A DNA stretch of 40,039 nucleotides, taken from NCBI GenBank assembly GCA_964469165.1, contig CAYXXZ010000016.1, positions 1 to 40,039 of the forward strand. The letters are read 5' to 3'. Made by a program: the position numbers and the translations under genes. This document shows positions 1 through 6,901 of the stretch, piece after piece (within the stretch, counting starts at the first letter, position 1; each line of letters starts with the position of its first letter). The notes beneath the pieces were generated by a model. It saw only the letters and a program-made list of their open reading frames with translations. It ran no database searches and was not told where the DNA came from. This DNA is from CAYXXZ01 sp964469165 (GTDB lineage: Bacteria; Pseudomonadota; Gammaproteobacteria; Pseudomonadales; Porticoccaceae).

Positions 1-199
1 GCTTCTTGAGGCTGTCGCCGCTCAGAGACTGAATGCTGATGGGTACGTCCTGGATGTTCTGGGCACGTTTGGTCGCGGTGACGATAATCTCCTCCAGCTG
101 GTAGCTGGAGCCCCCCTGGGCGGCGGCGCCGGCGGAGGCCAGCAGCGCGCAGGTGGTTGCGGCGGCGGTGAGCTTTCTGTGCGTGGTATTGTTATTCAT
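1..199 (-). CDS. TonB-dependent outer-membrane receptor, N-terminal fragment (cut by window edge)
   Basis: Only the first 66 codons are in the window; the gene continues past the left edge. The start at 197-199 follows an AGGAGA ribosome-binding site. The protein opens with a polar, basic n-region (MNNNTTHRKL), an alanine-rich hydrophobic stretch and an AAAQG-type cleavage site, so it is exported. Residues 35-60 carry EEIIVTATKRAQN followed by QDVPISIQSLSG, the usual start of the plug domain in receptors for siderophores, vitamins or hydrophobic nutrients. It lies 74 bp downstream of the LuxC-like gene on the same strand and is probably co-transcribed with the luxE/luxC pair. That would link the pair to uptake of an outside substrate. 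The substrate cannot be read from this fragment. Confidence 0.9.
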   Translation of the reverse strand, partial: MNNNTTHRKLTAAATTCALLASAGAAAQGGSSYQLEEIIVTATKRAQNIQDVPISIQSLSGDSLKK

Positions 200-273
200 T
201 TCCCATACTCTCCTGCGTGTTATCGGATGTGTGAGGGCCGCGGTCGAGCTCTCGGGCCCTGTTCTGTGTTTGG

Positions 274-1773
274 CTAGCGAGGACGTCGTGCGCAATGCTC
301 CTGTTCGGCGGCGCTGGCGGGGGCCGGTGCACGCGACGGCAGCGGCACCACTGCCGGATCGCAGCTCTCGTCAACCACCCATTTGCACATGCGGCGCATG
401 GGTTCGATGGCGTCCTGCACGCCGGTCGCAGACATCACCACCGCATTCGACGCGTAGCCCAGAGAGACCACGCGCTGGCAGCCATAGAGGGCCATCTCGT
501 CGCGGATCTGTGCTTTCAGTGCTTCAGGATAGACGCCGATGGTCTGGGTGTAGGCATTGATGGATTGCACCGCGGTGCGTACATCGTCGATTGGCACCAG
601 GTTGCAGACGCGGTTGGCGAGCAAACGGGAAAAATCCACCGGCTCGCTGATCTGGGAAACGATCGCGCCACCTTCGGGGCCGCAGCCGTAAACGTTGTAA
701 TCCATGCTGCCGAGCTTGATGCCGGCAATCTCGTCGACGAACTCGTGATCCATGCGCACCGCTGCGGTGCTTTGATGCGGCGGCAGTGCCTGGATGGCAT
801 CGAACACCTTGCGGCCCAGCTCGTTGAGGCGCTTGACGCCGTCCGCATCCGTGCCGCTTTGCACATACACCACCCGCGCGTTCACGCAGCCTTCCTGATT
901 GTGATTGCCGACGTCGTTGGCGATGCGTTCTGCCACCTCAGCCAGACTCTCGGCACTGGCGAAAGCGTCCTTGCCGACGATGGTGGAGCTGAGCTTGGGG
1001 TCGAGGGTGATCAGGTCGATACCCGGCTGGATATAGCGGGTGATGTGTTTCACCGAATTGAAGCCGCCCCAGGCGACGATCTTCTCGATATTCTTGGGCT
1101 GATAGATGGCGTCTTCCAGCGCCAGGTCGCCGCCTTTCCAATAGGCCACGCTGGTATGCCGGCTGATGGGGTGGTCGGGCGCCATTTCGATCATGGTGCG
1201 GGCGATGGCCGCCGCGGTGAGCGGATCGTTGGAGGGAGTCTTGATAATGGCGTCGCTGCGCAGCAGCGCGTTGCGGGCGATGGTCAGCGCCGACACGCTC
1301 GGCACATTGCCGGCAATGATGTGCGCGGTGCGGGCGCCAAAGGCGCGGATCGCGTAGCTGGCGCCGTTGGGCAGCTTTTCCTCCACCCAGTTTTCGAGAT
1401 ATTCCACACCCACCGAGTTTTCCGCGATGGTGCGCAGGTTCTCGCGGGTATACACCAGGCCGGTATTCTCGTAAAGCTTGCGCAGGATGCTCGCGCCGAG
1501 CCCCGAGGTTTGCACCGACATCTCATAGGCTTGCTGCATGTGGGTGTTGCGCGCAAAGTTGAGCGCCGAACCCAGATCGCCGAGGTAGTCGAGAATTTCC
1601 TCAAACGCTATGTTGTACAGCTCGCGCAGCGACGACGGCGACGATACCAGCAACTTGTCCAGGTGCCGGGACACATCGGGCGTGGTGAAGCGGGTTCCCT
1701 CGCGACGGCCACCGAACTCCAGGTCGGGATCTTCGATGATGTGACCATGGGCGATGAGGGGGACGTTCAGCAT
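274..1773 (-). CDS. LuxC-like acyl-CoA reductase (aldehyde dehydrogenase superfamily)
   Basis: A 499-residue protein of the LuxC family, which reduces acyl-CoA or enzyme-bound acyl groups to aldehydes with NADPH. An AGNVPSVSALT segment (154-164) fits the cofactor-binding region. NQEGCVNARVV places the expected acyl-accepting cysteine at about residue 296. GCGPEGG lies further on. The Pro/Ala-rich C-terminal tail looks unconserved. The start is well supported: AAAGGAG sits 8 nt upstream of the ATG. It follows the LuxE-like gene by only 24 bp, so the two form an operon and probably a reductase complex converting a free carboxylic acid to an aldehyde. No luxA/luxB luciferase is nearby. The family call is firm; the substrate is unknown. 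Confidence 0.88.
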   Translation of the reverse strand: MLNVPLIAHGHIIEDPDLEFGGRREGTRFTTPDVSRHLDKLLVSSPSSLRELYNIAFEEILDYLGDLGSALNFARNTHMQQAYEMSVQTSGLGASILRKLYENTGLVYTRENLRTIAENSVGVEYLENWVEEKLPNGASYAIRAFGARTAHIIAGNVPSVSALTIARNALLRSDAIIKTPSNDPLTAAAIARTMIEMAPDHPISRHTSVAYWKGGDLALEDAIYQPKNIEKIVAWGGFNSVKHITRYIQPGIDLITLDPKLSSTIVGKDAFASAESLAEVAERIANDVGNHNQEGCVNARVVYVQSGTDADGVKRLNELGRKVFDAIQALPPHQSTAAVRMDHEFVDEIAGIKLGSMDYNVYGCGPEGGAIVSQISEPVDFSRLLANRVCNLVPIDDVRTAVQSINAYTQTIGVYPEALKAQIRDEMALYGCQRVVSLGYASNAVVMSATGVQDAIEPMRRMCKWVVDESCDPAVVPLPSRAPAPASAAEQEHCARRPR

Positions 1774-1797
1774 GACGATTGCTCCTTTGGCAAAGCC

Positions 1798-3222
1798 TCA
1801 CAGACTATTGTTGAGAATGAAATCGACGGCGTTGTCATGGGCGTCGGGCGCGCCTGCGCAGGTGATCTTGTCGTCGCCGCCCTCGGCTTCGGTGAAGCGG
1901 GTCACGCCGGGGTGAACATAGGTGCCGACGCGACCGCAACCGCAGGGTTGGTCGCCGAAGGTGACGGTGACCTTGTCGCCGGTGAGAAAACCGCCCCAGT
2001 AGCTGCGCGCGTTGAGATCGAACACCCCCAGGCGGCCCGTCTGGGTGCCGGTACGCGGCGCCGGCGCGCCGCTTTTTGGGTCGAGCACGAAGGGCACCAC
2101 GAAGGGAAACAGATGGTAGTTGCCGTTGGGGCAGGCACGCATGCTGGCGACCACCTCGGACATGCCGTAACCGTCGTCGAGCTTGGGTACACCGAGAAAA
2201 CGGGTCACTTCCTTGCGCCAGCCGGATGGCAGCACGCGGCCCTTGTTGCCGCCGCCGGCCATGACGAAACTCACCGGATCGAAGAGGTTGTCGATGCCGC
2301 GCTTCTGGCCTTCCACAGCGGCGTCATACAGTTGCGGGACCGAGCCCATGATGCACACACTGTTGCCGCGCAACCTGGCATTCATGGCGTCGAAGAAAGT
2401 GTCCATGCGCCGGGGCGCCTCCTCCTGTTCCTTGAGGAAAGCCTCGCGGCGAGCCATCAGGCTGGGTGCGATCTGCAGCATGCCCCGTTCGCCCTTGGCC
2501 TCGGCGGCCTTGAGGCGGCCGCCCAGGGATACCGCGTCCGCCGACAGGCGACCGCTATTGAGGGTAAAAATATTGCTGCTGTCGCCGTTGTAGTAAATCC
2601 GGGCGATCCCATCCAGCAGGCGGTGGTGGGCCATGGCGCCGGCGCGATAGGCGAGGTAGATCACGGGCAACTGCTCCACCGGCGTCGAGACCCGCGGCGG
2701 ATCGTCCTGAAACCGGTCGAAGATCATCTTCCAGCCTCGCACCATCGAATCCACCTCGATGACGCTGCGCGGCAGGAACGAGAGCTTGCCCGAGGTGCCG
2801 GTGGAGTGGATGACGCGGATGTCGGTGTTGTCATCCAGCAGGTCGATCCAGTCGTCGATGCAGGAGCAGGACGATGCATCGAGCCCCGAGAGGTCGTGGG
2901 CGCTGAGGTTGTCGAGCCACCGGGTGAGGCGGCCGAACTGGCCCTTCTCGATGATCGACAACGGATAGGACTTGTAGACCGAGTGCTGCAGCAGCAGCGG
3001 CGCGGCATCTTCGATGCGCTCGATGGCGGTCACACCCTGCTCGTCGGCCAGCTTCTTGACGATGGCGATCTGGTCGACCTGCTCGGCGAAGCGCTTCTTG
3101 AGCCCCGCCAACTGATAGGCATATTGTTGTTCCAGGGGCAGGGTGTAGATCTGCTCCACATCGTTGTTGTCCAGCAGGGTTTCCGGGCGCTCGATGTCAT
3201 ACTGGGCTGCGGAAGACGACAT
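1798..3222 (-). CDS. LuxE-like acyl-activating enzyme (acyl-protein synthetase / AMP-forming family)
   Basis: A 474-residue protein related to LuxE and AMP-forming ligases. LuxE activates a carboxylic acid as an acyl-adenylate and passes the acyl group to the LuxC reductase. HSTGTSGK (139-146) matches the Ser/Thr/Gly-rich nucleotide loop. GYGMSE (351-356) matches the YGxTE-type A5 motif and TGD (415-417) the later ATP-binding Asp. A CGCG pair (427-430) near the C-terminus resembles the cysteine knuckle seen in phenylacetate-CoA-ligase-like enzymes. The start has a GAGGAAAG site 5-6 nt upstream. It is the first gene of a minus-strand unit luxE-like, luxC-like, TonB receptor. The real substrate could be fatty, aromatic or terpenoid acids. 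Confidence 0.85.
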   Translation of the reverse strand: MSSSAAQYDIERPETLLDNNDVEQIYTLPLEQQYAYQLAGLKKRFAEQVDQIAIVKKLADEQGVTAIERIEDAAPLLLQHSVYKSYPLSIIEKGQFGRLTRWLDNLSAHDLSGLDASSCSCIDDWIDLLDDNTDIRVIHSTGTSGKLSFLPRSVIEVDSMVRGWKMIFDRFQDDPPRVSTPVEQLPVIYLAYRAGAMAHHRLLDGIARIYYNGDSSNIFTLNSGRLSADAVSLGGRLKAAEAKGERGMLQIAPSLMARREAFLKEQEEAPRRMDTFFDAMNARLRGNSVCIMGSVPQLYDAAVEGQKRGIDNLFDPVSFVMAGGGNKGRVLPSGWRKEVTRFLGVPKLDDGYGMSEVVASMRACPNGNYHLFPFVVPFVLDPKSGAPAPRTGTQTGRLGVFDLNARSYWGGFLTGDKVTVTFGDQPCGCGRVGTYVHPGVTRFTEAEGGDDKITCAGAPDAHDNAVDFILNNSL

Positions 3223-3395
3223 TTTCTTTCCTCATTATCAAATCGCTGAATGCGCGCAGGCGCGGCCTTTACGAGGCGTGATGTGGTTGGTGTGCCATCC
3301 GTCGAAGCGCTTCGCCAGCAAGCTTCGCATGGCCTTTTATACCTACGTCAGAAAATTTGGGCTACAACTCTGCCCGTTGATTTCCACTCCATACC

Positions 3396-3423
3396 GTAGG
3401 GGCAATTCATGAATTGCCCCTAC
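3396..3423. repeat. 28-bp perfect dispersed palindrome, copy 1
   Basis: A perfect palindrome: the 14-base half GTAGGGGCAATTCA is followed directly by its reverse complement. A second copy with one mismatch lies at 34288-34315, also between genes. The intergenic placement, symmetry and dispersal fit a REP-like element that could fold as a hairpin in RNA or DNA. It is not linked to any transposase gene in the window. Confidence 0.85.
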
Positions 3424-3542
3424 ACACGAGGGAAAAACCGGGCTTTGTGTATATATCTACTATTCCGTAGCCTGAATTTCCGACGGCTGAGTAAAAACGA
3501 TCAATACCGCACCACATGCCTTGACGAAGGCAAATATAGCCC

Positions 3543-3566
3543 TTTGCTTGTTGGCTAGCAAGCAAA
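3543..3566. promoter_or_regulatory. Candidate operator: TTTGCTTG-N8-CAAGCAAA inverted repeat
   Basis: Perfect 8-base arms separated by 8 bases, 62 bp upstream of the first MFS start codon. Its size and symmetry fit a dimeric TetR-type operator, and a TetR gene closes the same transcription unit. Autoregulation is a reasonable inference. No second copy was noticed in the window, so the assignment is untested. Confidence 0.4.
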
Positions 3567-3628
3567 TATTCGCTAAGCTGACAACACTCCATATCAATAA
3601 CGTTGAAAACGAGCCCAGGTAGTCGACT

Positions 3629-4918
3629 ATGGCCAAGAGTTTCCGCTTCTGGAGCACGCTGATGGTGATCATCTGTTTCGTGCTCGGTATTCTCGTATAC
3701 GGCGGAGGGCGTTACTCCTTCGGCATCTTCATGAAACCGCTGGCGGAAACCATGGGCTGGTCGCGCACCCAGGTGTCATTGGCGGTGACCATCAACCTGA
3801 TCTGCTACGGCATTTCCTCACCCGTTGTCGGCTGGCTGCTCGACACCATCGGCGCCCGCAAGGTGATGGTGACCGGCGCCCTGCTGATGATGGTGTCGCT
3901 GTGCGCCATGTATTTCGCCCACAACATCTGGATGTTTTATTTCCTGTACGGCGTGGTGTCCGCCTTCGGCGCCAACGCCGTGGGGCGCATCGCGCAGGCC
4001 AGCATTGTCGCCAATTGGTTCGTCAAGCGGCGCGGCCTTATGATGGGGGTCACCGCCATCTCCATTGGCCTTGGTACCGCGATCATGGCGCCGGTGGTGC
4101 GCTACCTGCTCGACGCTTACGGCTGGCAACTGGCGTTCGTGGCGGTGGGCGTCATGATGGGCGTGCTGGTGTTGCTGCCTGTATTGCTGTTCGTGAAAGG
4201 CCAGGGCCGCCCCGAGGACAGGGGCTTCGGACCTGACGGCATGCCGCTCGGTGAGTCACTTCAGACAGCCGCCGCACCGGCCCCTGCTGCGGGCCTGAAA
4301 GGCGGTGACTGGAAAGTCTCGGATGCGCTGCGATCGAAGGCTTTCTGGGCGGTGACACTGGCCATGGGGTTGAGCTATACCGCCGATTACATCGTGCTGT
4401 TGCACGGCCCGGCAGATTTCGAGGACAGAGGCTACAGCGGCGCGACAGCAGCGTTGGTGCTCGCCACCGCGACATTGACCAGCTGCTTCGGGCGTATCGG
4501 CTTCGGCTGGCTGGCGGATTACGCCAGCATCAAACTTGGTTTTGCGCTGATGTTCGGTTTGCAATTGATCGCGACACCGCTGGTGGTCATCGCCAGCAGC
4601 GAAATCATGCTGTACAGCTTTGCGGTGATCTGGGGGGTGGGGTACGGTGGCGCCGCTGTGCTATTGCCATACGCCATCGCTCATTACTTCGGTCGCTCCT
4701 GCTTCAGCGCCATTCTCGGTTGGGCCACGATGGTGACGGTGTTCTGCGGCTCCATCGGCGGCATCGTCGGCGGACTGGTCTACGACAACTACCACAGTTA
4801 CCAGTTGGCATGGATTGCCTGTGGCGTATTGTGGGCGCTCGCGATCACCATGGTCTTGGTGCTGGGTGGCAGGCCAGCGCCGCAGGCGCAGCACAGTCTC
4901 GCCCAAGCGACAGCCTGA
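3629..4918 (+). CDS. MFS transporter, monocarboxylate/oxalate-formate carrier-like (first of pair)
   Basis: A 429-residue inner-membrane carrier with about 12 hydrophobic segments in two halves, joined by a polar loop near residues 195-235. The loop between segments 2 and 3 has GWLLDTIGARKV (68-79), a good match to the MFS signature GxLxDxxGxRxx. A weaker copy (GFGWLADYAS) occurs in the second half. The opening GGGRYSFGIFMKPLAETMGWSRTQVS resembles the monocarboxylate porter/OFA group, which carries organic acids. The ATG is preceded only by a weak AGGT. The second MFS gene starts 14 bp after its stop, so the two are co-transcribed. The substrate is unknown; an acidic catabolic intermediate is plausible. 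Confidence 0.88.
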   Translation: MAKSFRFWSTLMVIICFVLGILVYGGGRYSFGIFMKPLAETMGWSRTQVSLAVTINLICYGISSPVVGWLLDTIGARKVMVTGALLMMVSLCAMYFAHNIWMFYFLYGVVSAFGANAVGRIAQASIVANWFVKRRGLMMGVTAISIGLGTAIMAPVVRYLLDAYGWQLAFVAVGVMMGVLVLLPVLLFVKGQGRPEDRGFGPDGMPLGESLQTAAAPAPAAGLKGGDWKVSDALRSKAFWAVTLAMGLSYTADYIVLLHGPADFEDRGYSGATAALVLATATLTSCFGRIGFGWLADYASIKLGFALMFGLQLIATPLVVIASSEIMLYSFAVIWGVGYGGAAVLLPYAIAHYFGRSCFSAILGWATMVTVFCGSIGGIVGGLVYDNYHSYQLAWIACGVLWALAITMVLVLGGRPAPQAQHSLAQATA

Positions 4919-4932
4919 TTGGAGAGCGAAGG

Positions 4933-6159
4933 ATGAAACCCCCCTGGTTTCACGGCTGGAATATCGTCGCCGTGGGCTTTCTGGCGCAGATGTTTGCAGT
5001 TGGACTGTCGAGTGGCAGTTTCAGTGTTTTCGTGTTGCCATTGGAGCGCGACCTTGGCGCAAGCCGCTTTGGTGTCACCCTGATCCACTCGTTCCTGTTT
5101 TTGGGAATGGTGCTGCTGGCGCCGCTGGTCCAGGTGCTGATCAGCAAAACATCGCTGAAGATCTGCATGCTGGTGGGCATATGCTCCCTGTGCCTTGGCT
5201 TGTCGTTGATGTCGACAAGCAACAGTCTGTACCAGGTCATCGCCATCTACGCGCTGTTAATCGCGGCGGGCACAACCTTTGCCGGCACCATTCCCTCATC
5301 GACACTGGTGGTGAACTGGTTCAGCCGTTTGCGCGGCCGCGCCATGGGCATCAGCACGGTTGGCGCGTCGCTCGGCGGCTTTTTGGCACCGCCCGTCGCC
5401 GCGCTTTTGATTTTGCACCTGGGTTGGCGCCATGCTTGTCTCGTTCTGGCGCTGGCCTGTGCGCTGCTGATGTTGCCCTTGATCTGGCGGGTGATCGATA
5501 CGAGCCCGCAGGCACGTGGGCTCTACCCCGATGGCGCTACGGCCCCGGAGCAGCAGGCGCAACACCATGCGCCAGGCGCAATGAAGCCGCTGACTGCAGC
5601 GCAGATACTGTCGCAACGAACCTACTGGATAGTCGCCTGTCTGACGGGGCTGGGAATCACCATACAGAAAGGGGTGCTCGTCAATCTGGTGCCGCTGGCG
5701 GTAGAAAGCGGCCACACGGCCATGGCGGGTGCGTATCTGGTCTCCGCGCTGACGGCGAGCATGGTTGTCGGGAAGATCGTCATCGGCGCAGCGGCAGACA
5801 GGATAGAATCCTTCCGGCTATTTTTTGCCGCACTTTTGTTGTGCGCTATTGGCGTTTGCGCAATCGCAATATGGCCGGGTTATTTTGTCCTGATGGCGGG
5901 CAGCGTGCTGCTGGGTGTCGGCAGCGGCGGATTTTTCCCTTTGCTCGGGCTCGTGATAGGGGAGCATTTTCCCCGCGCCATGTTTGCCAAAGTCATGGGT
6001 TTGTTGATGCCCGCAATATACTTGATTACCATCCCTGGAGCGCCACTTGCCGGGTATCTTTACGATCGTACCGGCTCTTATCAAATAGCACTTTGGGTGT
6101 ATGCAGCCATTCTCGCAATGACGGCGGTTGGCGCATTGATGGTGCAGAAAAAACGCTGA
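4933..6159 (+). CDS. MFS transporter (second of pair)
   Basis: A 408-residue MFS carrier starting MKPPWFHGWNIVAVG, the WFHGW opening typical of the same MCT/OFA-like group as its neighbour. The ATG at 4933 follows GAGAGCGAAGG, a good ribosome-binding site. About 12 membrane segments are visible. The first-half signature loop is degenerate (LISKTSLKICMLVG in place of GxLxDxxGRR). NWFSRLRGRAMGISTVGASLGGFLAPPVAA is the usual segment-5 region. It is a diverged paralogue of the first carrier rather than a recent copy. The two could handle related substrates or act as importer and exporter. It is followed 44 bp later by the TetR gene. Confidence 0.87.
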   Translation: MKPPWFHGWNIVAVGFLAQMFAVGLSSGSFSVFVLPLERDLGASRFGVTLIHSFLFLGMVLLAPLVQVLISKTSLKICMLVGICSLCLGLSLMSTSNSLYQVIAIYALLIAAGTTFAGTIPSSTLVVNWFSRLRGRAMGISTVGASLGGFLAPPVAALLILHLGWRHACLVLALACALLMLPLIWRVIDTSPQARGLYPDGATAPEQQAQHHAPGAMKPLTAAQILSQRTYWIVACLTGLGITIQKGVLVNLVPLAVESGHTAMAGAYLVSALTASMVVGKIVIGAAADRIESFRLFFAALLLCAIGVCAIAIWPGYFVLMAGSVLLGVGSGGFFPLLGLVIGEHFPRAMFAKVMGLLMPAIYLITIPGAPLAGYLYDRTGSYQIALWVYAAILAMTAVGALMVQKKR

Positions 6160-6203
6160 CGTTTATCGTGCAGCTGTCAGGGAACACCATTCAGGAAAAA
6201 ATC

Positions 6204-6815
6204 ATGAAGAAAGCAAGAGGACAAAAAGCAGAACGCACCAGGGAAGCAAAACGCGCGTTGCTCCATTCCGCGCTCAGTATCATCGGCGAATCCGGTCTCG
6301 CCGGCTTAACGCTTGCACAAGTGGGTGTGCGCGCAGGGTACAGTCGCGGTCTGGTGCAATATCACTACGGATCGAAAGACGCGCTGATCAGTGCGCTGAT
6401 CAGTTGGGCGGTGCGCGGCGGTCAACAAATGCTGCGGGATCACATGACGAGCGGAATCGAATCCATTCTATTCGCCATCGACGCCTATAACGACGCGCGC
6501 AAGAACCACGCGAGCAACCTGCGTGGATTCTGGGTGCTGAGTGCCGAGATGGGATATTCCAACAATCCCGATTTCCACAGACAAATTGCCGAATATCAAA
6601 AATTCCTGCGCAAGAGTTTTTCCGAAGCATTCGAGGAAGAGGGACTCTCCCCCGCGCAAGCAGAACCCATCGCCATCCTGGTGCTCGCAAGTATGCGCGG
6701 CATCATTCAGGAATGGATCGTGGAGGGTGATGAACTGGATGTCGATCAGGCGTTTGCTACGTTGAAGGATGCTATTTGTGATCGGGTGAAGACGCTGTTG
6801 CAGGAAGAACCGTAA
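6204..6815 (+). CDS. TetR-family transcriptional regulator
   Basis: A 203-residue protein. The N-terminal helix-turn-helix covers about residues 12-60: a basic start (RGQKAERTREAKRALL), then SGLAGLTLAQVGVRAGYSRG and LVQYHYGSKDALISAL, where YHYGSKDAL corresponds to the conserved YYHFxxKExL of TetR proteins. The remainder is an all-helical ligand and dimerisation domain. The chosen ATG at 6204 has AGGAAAA about 5 nt upstream; the reading frame stays open further upstream, but that part is out of frame with the MFS gene it overlaps. It ends the two-carrier operon and probably represses it from the palindrome at 3543-3566, responding to a transported compound. Confidence 0.9.
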   Translation: MKKARGQKAERTREAKRALLHSALSIIGESGLAGLTLAQVGVRAGYSRGLVQYHYGSKDALISALISWAVRGGQQMLRDHMTSGIESILFAIDAYNDARKNHASNLRGFWVLSAEMGYSNNPDFHRQIAEYQKFLRKSFSEAFEEEGLSPAQAEPIAILVLASMRGIIQEWIVEGDELDVDQAFATLKDAICDRVKTLLQEEP

Positions 6816-6854
6816 CAGGGAGGCCAGTGAGTGTTTTTTTCAGCGAGCGAGAAA

Positions 6855-6890
6855 CATCGGGGGCAGCACCTACAGGCGCTGCCCCCGATG
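6855..6890. terminator. Probable bidirectional terminator hairpin between convergent genes
   Basis: A 13-bp perfect stem, CATCGGGGGCAGC paired with its complement around a 10-base loop, in the 86-bp gap between the convergent TetR gene and TonB receptor gene. A T-run (6834-6840) lies on the left side, giving a U-tract some distance after the hairpin for minus-strand transcripts. No U-tract follows directly on the plus side, so termination in that direction is less certain. Confidence 0.55.
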
Positions 6891-6901
6891 ATAGCGCGTC
6901 G

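Larger units (their letters stand above)
3223..3628. other. 406-bp divergent intergenic region
   Basis: Separates the minus-strand luxE/luxC unit from the plus-strand MFS/TetR unit, so it must hold two outward-facing promoters. It carries a CGAAGCGCTTCG palindrome (3303-3314), a perfect 28-bp dispersed palindrome (3396-3423) and an 8+8 bp inverted repeat (3543-3566). The stretch from about 3430 to 3600 is visibly more A+T-rich than the coding DNA. I could not pick a convincing -35/-10 pair, and I see no gene. Confidence 0.7.

Noticed and set aside
274..3222. A bioluminescence (lux) operon
   Set aside because: Only LuxC-like and LuxE-like genes are present; luxA, luxB and luxD are absent and a TonB receptor follows, so a metabolic acid-reductase role is more likely.
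295..3249. A 984-codon open frame on the plus strand opposite the luxC/luxE genes
   Set aside because: It is antisense to two genes with clear motifs and good ribosome-binding sites; its translation is low-complexity His/Ala/Gly/Val-rich, as expected from the codon bias of GC-rich DNA.
4815..6815. A 666-codon frame spanning the second MFS gene and the TetR gene
   Set aside because: Only its last part is a real protein (the TetR regulator from 6204). The upstream part is out of frame with the MFS gene and has no family resemblance.
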